NCBI GenBank assembly: GCA_019677205.1
Contig: JAAMXY010000755.1
Coordinates: forward strand, 1-64,000
Length of the DNA stretch: 64,000 nt
Direction of reading: 5' to 3'
Source: Pinguiococcus pyrenoidosus
Taxonomy: Eukaryota > Sar > Pinguiophyceae > Pinguiochrysidales > Pinguiochrysidaceae
Shown here: positions 32,060 to 42,342 of the stretch, piece after piece
How the letters are laid out: every line of letters starts with the position of its first letter
Numbering within the stretch: the stretch's first letter is position 1
Program-made: the position numbers and the translations under genes
The notes under the pieces: generated by a model
Told to the model about the DNA's origin: nothing
Seen by the model: the letters and a program-made list of their open reading frames with translations, nothing else
The model's database searches: none

Positions 32060-34288
32060 ATGGCGGGGACCGCGCTACACACGCCCGAGTTCCACACGCC
32101 GTTCCTGCCGAGGTCGCGAAGGGAAACGCACGAGAGAGACAGCCTCGGCAGGACGCTGCGCGACGTGGAAATGATGCAAAAGGAGCTCATGAAAGCAGCC
32201 GAAGCAGCTCGACAGGAGATGGGAGCTGGACCGCAGAGGTACGAAGTCGCCGTCTCGGTGCTCCACGCAACTTTTCAGTCCTGAAGTATAAATATTTGAA
32301 GCAGACAAGGCGACGTGCGGACACCGGCGGAGTCGCCCAGCAGGCGAGGCTCGCAGTCTCGGCGCGACAAGACGATCCAGGCTTCGGCGAGCGAGACGGA
32401 AAGCGGCTGCTCTCCGGAAGAGCCGACCATGCGCAACCTGATTCGCAGCATCGCTCACCTACACAAGCGACTGCAGACCGTGGAGAGGCAGATGGCGACA
32501 GATGGGCGAAAGCGGAGGTCCCAAAGCTTCGCCGCTCGCCGAGGGGATGCCCGCAGCGAAGGAGACGGCGGCGCCCTGCGCATGCCGCTGGAGGAGAAGC
32601 TGGGGATGGCGGATGCGCAAAGGCCCACAGCGCTCCAGATAGCCAATGCCGACCTTGGCAACTCGAGTTGGGCCCCGAGAGGCGCCTCCGCGGCGGTCTC
32701 GGAGCCCGCCAAGTTCTCCGAGGAGGACCCTGCGAAGGAGGGCACGTGGACCGGGCCGCCGCGCCTCGGCAGCGAGGAGTACAAGCGCCAGAGGCTGAGC
32801 ATGACGACGCTGTCCGAGGAGATGACGGCCTCGGTCGCGCTGATCAAGGCGGAGACGCAGCAGCTCTCGCTGCTCGACTACCTGCAGGTGGAGGTGCTGG
32901 GTGCTCACGCGCATGGGCCGAAGCCGGAGCCGGATCGGCTCCATGAGAACATGGCAAACTTCTTCGCGGTGCCGTGGCGCTTGGAGCAGCTCCTGGTGTT
33001 CGGCTTTTTCATCTGCTTGGACATCTTTCTGTACGTCATCGCGTACCTGCCGCTGCGCGTGGTCGCCGCGCTGACCCTGCTGGTCATGCACCCGTTCCAC
33101 GCGCATCGGATGCGGAAGCTGCGCGAGACGCATGAGAAGCTGGAGCCCGTGGTGCGGCGCAAGCTGTCGGGCGAGCGCAACGGGGCGTCGTCGCCGCCGT
33201 CCCCCATTGTGGCAAGCTTCATGCAGGGCTTCCACAGGACGCACATGTACGACTTGCTGCAGATGCTGCTCATCTGCGTGGGCACATACTTCCTCCGCTG
33301 GCTGCAGCTTGGCCGCGTGTATCATTTCATTAGAGGCCAGGCCATGATCAAGCTGTACGTGCTGATCGCGATGGTGGAGATCTTCGACAAGCTCCTGTCG
33401 AGCTTTGGTCAGGACGCGATGGACGCCCTGTACTGGCAGGCGCGGAAGAACCCGCGGTCGCTTCGGAGCATGTCGTGGACGCTTTTTGTCGCGACGATCT
33501 ACACGATTCTCCACAGCTGCTTGCTTTTCATCCACATGGCGACGCTCAACGTCGCGATCAACAGCGTGGACGCCGCTCTGCTTACGGTGCTGATCAGCTC
33601 GAACTTCGCGGAGATCAAGAGCTTCGTGTTCAAGAAGTTCGACAAGAAGAACGTGTTTCAGCTGGGCTGCCACGACGTGGTCGAGCGCTTCAAGTTGTGG
33701 CTCTTCATGAGCCTCATCGGCCTGCTCAGTTGGTGCAACGGGAGCCTTCAGCTCGGGAGCTTCCTGCAGTTGACCTGCGTTGTGTTTTCTGCGGAGATGC
33801 TCGCAGATTGGGTGAAGCACGGCTTCATCGCAAAGTTCAACTGCATCGACGCCAGTGCCTTTGGGGAGTACGCCGTTGTGCTGGCGAACGACATCACGAC
33901 CTGCCGCCGCCAGGACATGCCGCGGGTGATCAACGACCATACCTACGCGATCTCCAAGCGGCTGGGCTTCGCGCAGCTGCCGATGACATGCCTGCTCATC
34001 CGCTTCCTCATGATGGCCTACCCCTTCGTCCGGCAGGCGGTGCAGGCGCGCAGCAATGCGGTGTTCTTCCTGATTTGCGCTCTGGCGTTCCTCTGTTGCG
34101 TGCTCTTGAAAGTGCTGACGGGCCTGCTCTTGATGGCGACGAGCAAGGCGATCACCACTGCCGAGGCGGAGTTCATGACCGGCGCGAGCCCTCGGGGACG
34201 GAGCATGAGCGATGTGGAGCGCAAGGAAGAGTTGACAGCATACCAGAAGGTTGACCGCTTTACTCCTGTGAATGGAAGAGTTGTGTGA
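32060..34288 (+). CDS. TAPT1/DUF747-family multi-pass membrane protein
   Basis: Two exons, 32060-32238 and 32305-34288, with a 66-nt intron; 720 aa. Roughly the first 270 residues are polar and Ser/Arg-rich. The family core follows: FAVPWRLEQLLVFGFFICLD (first TM), YLPLRVV, the DLLQMLLICVGTYFLRWLQL segment, IKLYVLIAMVEIFDKLLSSF, ALYWQARKNPRS, ISSNFAEIKSFVFKKFDKKN and DIERF-like DVVERFKLWLFM. This order is that of TAPT1, yeast EMP65 and plant POD1, ER membrane proteins linked to protein folding and, in animals, ciliary basal body function. The role here is by family. The gene is convergent with the DUF4116 gene 142 bp away. Confidence 0.93.
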
Positions 34289-34430
34289 GCTGGACAGTTT
34301 TGATGCCCTTGTCCAACGCAGTGGTGTGCAGAAAAGAATTTCATGAAGATCTTGCTTTGGCACCGACGACAGGGCGCCGGCTGTGGCGGCCGCGACGACG
34401 GTCCACCTCGGCGTCCTTTTCTTTTTCACA

Positions 34431-35507
34431 TCAAGGACTGTCACTCGGGGGCGTCAGCATCTCTACGGCAGCCATCACATCTCCATCTTCCCGCAGCTCC
34501 GGTGATCCGTACTTGACTGCTCGCCAGTTCTGAGATACTGCTTCGAGGACAATCATCCTCTCATTCCTCAGGGTTTCCGGCGCGTAGGCCAGCGCAAAGC
34601 CCCATAGCTTCACTGCCTGTAGCACGAGGCGGCTCTGCGTCCGAAGTCTATCAGACGCAAACCGCAGAGCCTCGGGGTCGATCGCGATCGCCTGCTGCAT
34701 GAATCTCGTCGTGTTTCGAAGCCTCGCCGAGCAGTACCTCAGCGCATGGCTGCCAATGCAAGACATCGCAGCTCGTACGACCCGTTGGTCATCCCGTAGC
34801 GGCGCCGACGCAAACCTCAAGGCGTCGCCGTTCTGCTCGACCGCCACCAAGACCTTGTCTAAACGATTCTTGATTCTCTCTGAAGCGAATTGCAAGGCCG
34901 TACCCCGGTTGCTCAGCGCCGCGTCCACCACCTCGTCGTCGTCCTTGAGCGCCTCCGCGGCATAAGTGATGGCAAGGCCGCAATGCCGCACAGCAGCCAG
35001 GACGACTTCCTTGTCGCTGCGGAGCGCGAGAGACAGACAAGACAGAGCGTCCGACCAGCTCCCGGCGGCAGCTAGTCCGACTCGTTTGTCCCCGCGCCAG
35101 CTCGTCGGCAGGTATGCGAGGTAGGAGCCATCGAAGGCGAGAAGGTCCAGCACGCGCGAAATGTCCTTCATCTCCTGCAGGGGGGGAATCTGCCGCAGCA
35201 GGAACTTCAACGAGGTGTCGTCGCGGAAGCCTTCTTCCTTCCGAACTTCATCGATCAGCTCGTTCAAGCGGTGCGACGGATCCCAAGTGCTCGAATGCCT
35301 CGATCTCAGTTGCGGATCCGCCATCTGCTTCCGAGATTGCGATTCCTCGATCTGCCGACTCGTGGCGTGGCTGCGATGGCGGGGTGCATGGCCCCGGACA
35401 CGAGTGTTCCAACCAGTCTTCCCCGTACGAGCGGACCAGCTTGTCCGAGCCCTGATAGCTCGCTCGTCCGCTTCCTCCATCGAAGTACCCAACTGCATCG
35501 ACGCCAT
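34431..35507 (-). CDS. DUF4116 repeat protein
   Basis: Single exon, 358 aa. After a basic, Arg-rich N-terminus of about 75 residues, a repeat of about 50 residues recurs from residue ~140 to the end. It is recognisable as 'V..A...G.AL..AS..LR.D..VV..A': VVLAAVRHCGLAITYAAEAL, VVDAALSNRGTALQFASERI, VLVAVEQNGDALRFASAPLR, AIAIDPEALRFASDRL, VLQAVKLWGFALAYAPETLR, VLEAVSQNWRAVKYGSPELR. This is the DUF4116 pattern, common in protists and some giant viruses, with no known function. The N-terminal start is uncertain because the first 60 residues look non-conserved. Confidence 0.85.
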   Translation of the reverse strand: MASMQLGTSMEEADERAIRARTSWSARTGKTGWNTRVRGHAPRHRSHATSRQIEESQSRKQMADPQLRSRHSSTWDPSHRLNELIDEVRKEEGFRDDTSLKFLLRQIPPLQEMKDISRVLDLLAFDGSYLAYLPTSWRGDKRVGLAAAGSWSDALSCLSLALRSDKEVVLAAVRHCGLAITYAAEALKDDDEVVDAALSNRGTALQFASERIKNRLDKVLVAVEQNGDALRFASAPLRDDQRVVRAAMSCIGSHALRYCSARLRNTTRFMQQAIAIDPEALRFASDRLRTQSRLVLQAVKLWGFALAYAPETLRNERMIVLEAVSQNWRAVKYGSPELREDGDVMAAVEMLTPPSDSP

Positions 35508-35987
35508 GATATGGCACCCTTTGCACTGCGACCCACGCGCTCGCTTGTGTTTGCCTTCTCCCTGCTGTTGCGGCTTTGGCAGGACGGATCTGCGGACCGA
35601 ACTTTCCGCACGTCGTCCCTCGGACGGATGATTCTGCCCAGAGAAGCCCGGCGCAGCTTCAAAGATACTTTTCGGGTGAGAATCTCTTTGGACTGCGCCC
35701 AGTCAGGCGTTGTTTCATTGTGCCGACGGACGGTTTCCATCGTGGCAGCTCTTCACGCCTTGCCTCGGTCAGTGGACGGCTGCCAGAATCTCATAGGTAC
35801 ACCTGCAGGCTAGCTTTCGTCGTTGAGAGCAAGCACCCCAATCGAACGCACCAGGCCCTCAGAATGGAGGAAAAACTACGCCTGCCACGATGCATCTCTG
35901 GTCCATGAACTATCCTCAGAAGTGATGGTGGGAGAAGGGATGGTGGGAGAAGTGAAGCCAAGCGGAGGGAAGTTGAAGAAGGAGCGC
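35508..35987. other. Gap between DUF4116 and SET-MYND genes
   Basis: These 480 bp should hold the SET-MYND 3' UTR and the DUF4116 promoter (both genes point left). I see no further coding signal; the overlapping plus-strand frames are continuations of antisense reading. Confidence 0.4.
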
Positions 35988-37890
35988 CTAGTCAAACACT
36001 TCTTCGGACGTGCCGGCTTCTACCTCCTGCTCCCCGGTGCACTTGTCGCAGCGGCAGGAGAAGCCGTAGTCCCGCAGCATGGCTTGTCTCTCGTCGAGCG
36101 GAAGCTCGCTATCGATGTAACTGATGCTAAGCTCTGCGTCCGCAGCAATGTCGTCCAAGGCAATGGCCGCGGCGACCAGCTGCTTGCCTGCCACGCCAGT
36201 GGCCGGGCCAAACTCCGGCTCGCTGCCATTGATGGTCGCGCCCTCCCGGTAGCAATACACCACTTTGACGTTCGGTGTGCAGCTATGATTCATCATGCAG
36301 ATGACGCTGAAAAGGGCGGTGCCGTCCAGAGGCGGCAGGAGAGAGGTGGCTGCCACGGCCTGTTCTACTTCTACGAGTGTCATTCCCTCCTGTCGCTCAA
36401 GCTCTCTCGAAGCGTCATCCAGAACGGCTCGGACCATTGCCTTCGTGAACTCCTCGGAGTGGTCGGGCATCTCCTCTCCATCGTCGGGCAGCTCCTCTGC
36501 CTCGTTGGGCATCTCCGTTGCCTCGTTGGGCATCTCCTCAGCATCCTCCATGCGCACCTCGGTGGCCATGAGCTTGCTGAACTCAAACTTGTCATTGTCC
36601 AAATGCTGGATCTCTATGCTACCCTCAAACTTGTCCTCATCTTCGTCGAGCTCTTCGTCCTCCTGCTGCGCTGCCTCCTCCAGGTCTCGCTTCGCCTGGT
36701 GAAGGAGTGGAGCGAGCCTCTGCAAGTACTCCAGCGCCGCGGCTCTCGACTCTGCTTCCAGAATCTCGTCGGCGTTCTGTCCCGCCACTTCGCCGTCTCC
36801 CGCCCAGGCCAGATCGTACAGAGCTTCCAGCGCGTCGTAGCCGGGATGCGTCGCTCGGATCCCAAGGTTGTTCTGCTCGAACATGCCGATCGTTCGGCCC
36901 CAGGTGTCCACATCAAAGATGCCGGCCAGCGTCTCATTGTCCGAGCAAAGCTCGGCGTCCCGCACCCTGCGCAAGAAGTCCGCCCCGGCCTCCCGCATGA
37001 AGTGCACCGCCTCTTCGGTCAGAGCCAGCAGGACGTCCCGCAGCTCGGCCGCTTCGCTCTCCGTCTCCGCCACGGCGCACTCCCACCACTTCTCCTGCAC
37101 GAAGCGCGCATACGCGCCCCTCTCCGCGCCCGGATTCTTCGCGAAAGTGCTCCAGCAGTGACAGGCCACCGCGGCGGCCAGTAAGAAGATCTCGTTGGTC
37201 TCCACCGCGTGCATCTGGGGTGGGCAACGCGAAGACTGTCAGCGTCTCGGCCTCTTTTGGCCGAGTATCTCCGCCGCCCACCTTGAAAAGGATCAGCGGA
37301 TGGAACTCAGCGTCCTCGTCTGGAATTCTCCCGGTACACAGGAAGCGATGGCACTTTCTCCAATGCAGATCCCTACAGTATCCGCAGGAGAAGCGCCGTT
37401 CTAAGCCCTCTCCTCTCATCGCCTCGACGAGGACGACACCGGTACCTGCACGCTTCGGAGCAGTAGATCTCTCCACAGGTCTGACTACACGGAACGCATT
37501 GGGCAAAGAGAGCTTCCCTAGGCGTATCTGCGGCCTTGTGAGCTGCGAAGCGGCGCTCTAGGCTCCTCGAAACGCACCTGCGCTGCGCTGCGCGCACTTC
37601 GTCGCGAAGCCCACGCGATCCACAGCGCCGGTAAGCAGCTCCTGGCGTACGATGTGAGTGTCCGAGGCGTTGCGAAGGTCTTAGGAGCATGGACGCACCA
37701 GTTGAGAGTGTAGATCCCCCACTACGGAGAGGCAGTTGGCGCAGACCGCCACACTCTGCGTCTGAGAGAGGGACTGCATGGCCGCCAGCGGCGCCTCAAA
37801 GAAGAGCACTTCGCCACATTGCAGGTTTCTGGTGGCGAAGAGCCCATTTCCGCGTCCTGGACCGCTGTCTCTCACGTGCACGCAATTCAT
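35988..37890 (-). CDS. SET-MYND (SMYD-like) lysine methyltransferase
   Basis: Five exons on the minus strand: 37890-37699, 37641-37578, 37527-37446, 37372-37282, 37214-35988; phases match, 551 aa. The N-terminal SET strand reads GPGRGNGLFATRNLQCGEVL. A MYND-type zinc module is rebuilt across exons: CVPCSQTCGEIYCSEAC then RDLHWRKCHRFLC. The SET core is FSVICMMNHSCTPNVKVVYC, followed by AELSISYID, and the post-SET cysteines are GFSCRCDKCTG. A long acidic insert (residues about 330-400) contains EMPNEA-type repeats. SMYD enzymes transfer methyl groups from AdoMet to lysines of histones or cytosolic proteins. The gene is head-to-head with the CDK20-like gene over 133 bp. Confidence 0.92.
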
Positions 37891-37993
37891 GGGGCGCAAC
37901 TCGAGCGCTTTGGCGGCGATCTCCGCTCCGCGTCGATTATGTATCTATATTACAGCTGGGCATCGGGGTGACGATCTCGTGATCTTCTGCAGA

Positions 37994-38005
37994 TTTCCCG
38001 CCAAA
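37994..38005 (+). promoter_or_regulatory. E2F-like site in SET-MYND/CDK20-like divergent promoter
   Basis: TTTCCCGCCAAA ends 18 bp before the kinase ATG and is almost identical to the element before the 1174-aa gene (TTTCCCGCCAAAA). The whole divergent interval is only 133 bp. Confidence 0.45.
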
Positions 38006-38023
38006 CCCGTTTAAACCGCCGCG

Positions 38024-39326
38024 ATGGACGCCGCGGATCACGCGCCGCAGCCCAAGGGCCCTTTCGCTCCCAAGGCGCCCAAGGAGCGCTACGCGCGCGT
38101 GAGACTGCTGGGGCGCGGCGCGTTCGGAGAGGTGTGGCTCTTCCGAGACCGCTTCGAGGGCCGCTTGGTGGCGTCCAAGTCGATCTCCGTGCGCTCTCGC
38201 GGCGGCGGCAGCGATCTGCCGAAAGGAGCGTTCCGAGAAGTGATGGGACTGCGGCAGTGCGAGCACGAGAACGTCATCAAGCTCCTAGACGTGGTGCCTG
38301 GTCCGGGCACGCTGAACCTCGTGCTAGAGTATGCGCCAGTAGACGTGTCCAAGGTGCGCCACACGCGGCGCTTTCCATGCAGTTTCTGCTGTGAAGCATC
38401 AAGGAATTCACGCTTTGCTTCAACTTTGGCTTTGGAAGATCATTGACCGAGCGGTGGAGGTTCCGCCGCTGGACGTCATCAAAGCCATTACCTTGGGCGT
38501 GCTCAACGCCTTGGAGCACCTGCACTCGCAGCGGCTGCTGCATCGGGACGTCAAGCCTGGCAACCTGCTGCTGACCATGGACGGGGTGATGAAGCTGGCG
38601 GACTTTGGGCTGGTGACCATCTTCGAGGAGGACGCCAGCATGACGCCCACGGTGGCGACGAGGTGGTACCGCGCGCCGGAGCTGCTGTACGGCGCGAAGA
38701 AGTATGGACCGCCGGTGGATGTGTGGAGCACCGGTTGCGTGCTCGCGGAGCTGCTGCTTCTGCGACCGCTCTTTCGGGGCTGCAGCGACATAGACCAGTT
38801 GAGCAGGTGAGAACAAGACGAGGAAGCGTCTCCGGCACGGACGGAGGCCGTTTGGTTCTGCTGGCCTGTTCTGGGGTTGGCATCGATGCCGATGCTCTGG
38901 TGACATGGCGCTTTCCGCGTCTTCTTCTTGTTCCTCAATCCCAGAGTGGTACGGGGCAGGGGCACTCCAAGCGAGACGCGGTGGCCAGAGGCGCGGGAGC
39001 TGCCCGACTTCGACAAGCTGTGCTTTCCCGACTCGGCTCCGAAGCCCATCGCCAGGATGCTTTGCACCTGCGACGATCCGTTCGTGCTGGATCTCGCCGA
39101 GCGCATGCTGGACATCGACCCAGCGATGCGAATGTACGTATGCTGATCGCACGGAGCACAGGCCGGTGGAGAGGGAACGCGGCTCACCCGGTGTCTTCTG
39201 ATGAATCGTCCGCTGCATGATCCTAGATCTGCGCTGGACGCGCTGGTGCACGACGCTTTCTTCGTCCCGCCGATGCCCGCATCGCCCTCACGGCTCGCAG
39301 ACTTCATCGAGCACCTCGCGCAATAA
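38024..39326 (+). CDS. CDK20/CCRK-like protein kinase
   Basis: Four exons (38024-38353, 38439-38806, 38945-39133, 39227-39326) join in phase to 328 aa. The kinase motifs are complete: GRGAFGEV glycine loop, VASK lysine, LLHRDVKPGNLLL catalytic loop, KLADFGLV, and the activation-segment end VATRWYRAPELLYGAKKYG. VDVWSTGCVLAELL, SDIDQLSR and RGRGTPSETRWPEARELPDF match CDK20 (cell-cycle-related kinase) better than other CDKs, as does the C-terminal ALDALVHDAFFVPPMPA. CDK20 relatives control cilium/flagellum length and cell-cycle entry. The PSTAIRE-helix equivalent is GAFREVMGLRQ. An E2F-like site lies directly upstream. Confidence 0.93.
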
Positions 39327-39481
39327 GTGGAAGGGAAGGCCCAAATATTTGTTGGTTGCCGATGGCTTGCCTCCGGACGGCGCAGCCTAGTGCATTTCGC
39401 AGTCGCTCAGCGTCGGGGCGGTACAGACGCCTGCGGAGGTCATGAATCGACTGCCCTCCCACGTCGCTTCGCCGCCTTCAT

Positions 39482-40427
39482 TCACCCGAAGCCCTGCGTA
39501 GTGATGCATGTTTGGACTTTGGTCAGATTGATGAAGAGATGGAAAGTTGGAAAGGCTGAGCTTTGGAGGTGGCGCCGCCAAGCCCCCATCATCGCCGCGG
39601 ATCCGGACGAAGTCGCACCTGGGAAGACGCCTTCGAGGACCTTCTTCTTCGCCACGGCATTCGGCGCCCAGGGCTCGCCTTCAAGGCCCTCAAACGTGAG
39701 CCGCTCCCCCACCGCGGCGTCCGCGGGAGGATCGACGAACTCCACGCGGCGCTCGCCGTCCACCTGCTTCTCGGCGCAGAGCACCATGCCGTGGGACTTG
39801 ATGTCGCCCATCTTCCTGGCCTTCAGGTTGCAAAACACAAGGATGCGGCGGTCCTGCATCTGCTCCAGCGAGTAAAAATGCCGCAGGCCCGAGCAGATGA
39901 CGCGGGGCTCGTCCTCGCCGACCTCGATCTTCTCGCCAAAGAGCTTGTCGCTGCCTTCCACCTCCCAGACCTAGCGAGTCGCCGCAGATGCTTCTCTCTT
40001 AGCCCTCTCTCCGTCTTCGCCAGCACTTCATGCACAGTCTGGATTGCATACCTCCACGATCTGGCCAACGCGGATGTCCAGGCGAGTGATCAGCGGCTGA
40101 TCATCGCTCGGCGGGGGCTCCGCTGCCTTGGCCTTCCCCTTGGCTTTGCCACTTTTGTCCTTCTTCTTCTTCTCCCTTGGCGCCCCATTCCCCTGCGTCG
40201 GCACCAGACCTCTTGAGAAGCCTGTGCTATGTGGAAAGACGCCGAGAAACGTACCTTCGCAGAAGCGTTGGTGGCCGCAGCTCCCGTCGGCATCTGCACA
40301 AGGCGGTCTCAGGCGCTTCACAGCCACAGAATTTGGGCAGTCGCCGCACCTCCGGCTCCGCGCCCGGCGCCACGCCCAGCTGCATCTCCAGCTCGGCGAT
40401 GAGGTCGTCCAGCAGCTTCAGCGCCAT
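39482..40427 (-). CDS. tRNA-binding-domain (EMAPII/Arc1-type) protein
   Basis: Four exons on the minus strand: 40427-40350, 40293-40255, 40192-40052, 39970-39482; 248 aa. A short N-terminal helix (MALKLLDDLIAELEMQLG) is followed by a Lys-rich linker (KKKKDKSGKAKGKAKA), then the OB-fold: RLDIRVGQIVE, FGEKIEVGEDEPRVICSGL, ILVFCNLKARKMGDIKSHGM, VLCAE, VGERLTFEGLEGEPW and KKKVLEGVFPG. This is the C-terminal domain of AIMP1/EMAPII, yeast Arc1p and some methionyl- or tyrosyl-tRNA synthetases. Here it stands without a synthetase, so it is probably a trans-acting cofactor that delivers tRNA in a synthetase complex. The last ~30 residues do not match the family and may include unspliced sequence. Confidence 0.9.
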
Positions 40428-40533
40428 GGTGCCAAGTCGCGAGAGGGACCGCCGACGCCTTCGGGCGCCGCTCGTCCGTCTCCGTCCGCGTCTGTCCGCG
40501 GCGCCGCTGGCGGAAACCTCGCCACAGCGGGAG
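40428..40533. promoter_or_regulatory. 106-bp divergent promoter interval
   Basis: The start codons of the tRNA-binding protein (minus, 40427) and the 2OG oxygenase (plus, 40534) are only 106 bp apart. The interval is very GC-rich (GTCCGTCTCCGTCCGCGTCTG) with no TATA-like element. Confidence 0.6.
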
Positions 40534-41999
40534 ATGGCAGCGCTGCGCCGCGGATTTCGTGTGGCCAGGAGCGTCCCGGAGGTAGCAGAAAGGTGTGGGG
40601 AGGAAGCGCGAGCTGTGGCTCACTTGTGGCGCCGCAGGTGGACATCAGCGCGCTGCGCTGCGCTAGCGCCGCTGTAGCAGAGCGGCGCCAAGCGGGGCTG
40701 GCCATCGACGCCGCCTTCCGAGACGCCGGGTTCCTGTACGTGACGGGGCATGGCGTCGACCCCGGACTCACGCAAGTCGCCAGAGACCTCTCGGCGGCGT
40801 TTTTCGCGCTGGGAGAGGCGGACAAGCTCAAGCTGGAGCTGCGTGCGGACACTGCTTATCGGGGATATCAGGTGGGGCGATGTCTTGGCTTTCTTTTCTC
40901 TGTTTTTCCGATAAAAGAGGGGGNNNNNNNNNNNNNNNGGGGGAGACTGTTCAGGTCCCTTGAGGGAATGGCAAGTGAACCCTAAGGAAACTCTGGCGTT
41001 TGCTGCCACAGCCTCTGCGGATGAACGTCACCAAGGCGGTGCCGGACTTGCACGAGGGCATGGACTTTTATCGGGATGTGGAGCCGGGCAACCTGGTGGA
41101 CATTGACGGCATCTTCGTGCCGGAGACGGCCGCGGTGGCCCCGGAGCTGGTGGGGGTGAACCAGTGGCCGGAGGACGTCGCGAGCTTGGACGAGAAACTG
41201 CAGCGAAGGACGCGAGAGCTGCTGCGCAACGCGGGCATCGGAGGTGTGCAAGGATACCGCGAGTTTTACAACGTGAGATGGACCCTGGAATTCGGTTCCC
41301 TTCTTCAAGCACCGTTTCTTTGGTTTCTGTGCCGCCTTCTAACTTTGGGGTGATTTGATGCAGATGTACGTCGACATGATGCTAGCGCTTGGATCGGATA
41401 TCATGCGAGGTGTGGCTCTGGGCCTGGATTTGCCGGAAAGGTTCGCCTGCGCTCGGATTGCGCTGCGGGAAAAGCGTGGCGCGTGACGCTGCTTCGCACT
41501 TTGTGTTTTTTGCAGATACTTCGAGAAGTACTATGATCGCAGTTTCTGGGTGCTGCGGGCGCTGCGATATCCGCTGCGGGAGACGCTGCGGGACGCCAGC
41601 GACCAAGGATGTGGGGAGCACACCGACTATGGATGCCTGACGCTCATCACAGCTGACGCCACCGCGGGCCTGGATCAGTGTCTGCAAGTCCGAGAGAGGG
41701 AGTCGCAGGAGTGGGTGTTCGTGCCGCCGAGGGAAGGCAGGTTCCTCGTGAACATCGGAGACATGCTGGCGCATTGGGTCTCGGGATATCGAAGCACTGC
41801 GCATCGGGTGCTCAGCCCCCATGCCCACGGAGACATGACACCGGAGCAGAGGGATCGGGGCAGGATCAGCATCGCCTTCTTCTTCGAGCCAAACTTTGAC
41901 GCGGTCATCAAGCCCCTGGATGCCGCTGCTTCCGCCCCGCCGCTCGTGTACGGCGAGCATCTCCAAAGAAAAGTGACCTCCAATTTTGACCACGCTTGA
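40534..41999 (+). CDS. 2-oxoglutarate/Fe(II)-dependent oxygenase, isopenicillin-N-synthase-like
   Basis: Five exons (40534-40581, 40638-40871, 41012-41272, 41364-41440, 41516-41999) join in phase to 367 aa. The first exon gives MAALRRGFRVARSVPE, joined directly to VDISAL, the usual beginning of the DIOX_N domain. GFLYVTGHGVD is its hallmark. In the C-terminal jelly roll, GEHTDYGCLTLI holds the first iron ligands (His, Asp), YRSTAHRVL the second His, and GRISIAFFFEPN the Arg-x-Ser that binds 2-oxoglutarate. The substrate is not predictable; relatives act on gibberellin-like, ethylene or small-molecule pathways. Intron 2 contains the assembly gap. Exon 1 is small, so its start is moderately certain. 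Confidence 0.9.
40924..40938. other. Assembly gap (15 N)
   Basis: Fifteen undetermined bases between G runs lie inside intron 2 of the oxygenase gene. The gap does not touch a predicted exon; its true length is unknown. Confidence 0.99.
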
Positions 42000-42342
42000 C
42001 CATGCCTGTGCAGTAGAGTGCTAGTGACTCGATGCGGGCTTTCCGGGGCCTCAATTGTACAGTGACGTAGAGACGGTGCCGTGAAAACCGAAGGATCTGG
42101 GCTAGACGGAAAAGGAGCAGACAAAAGTGACGGCCGCAAAAGGAATTAAAAAAAATAAGAACATCAAGCAAAGTCGGGTTAGGGTTCCTCCCCTCCCTCC
42201 CACTTCGTATTCAGAAGACAGAAGAATTGATACACTCGGCTATCGACGCCCACCGCTATTCCCAAATGCCTGGTCGACCCTCGATATTCGATCTTCTGGG
42301 AAGAAGCTGCTCTTCCTCTGGCCACTTCGCGGCGGCGCAAAG
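42000..42342. other. Convergent gap, 3' UTRs
   Basis: No coding signal. An A-rich stretch (AATTAAAAAAAATAAGAAC) is at about 42142-42160, which could be part of a polyadenylation region for the oxygenase gene. Confidence 0.35.

Noticed and set aside
32459..34444. 661-codon minus-strand ORF opposite the TAPT1-like gene
   Set aside because: Antisense shadow of conserved TM exon; no domain.
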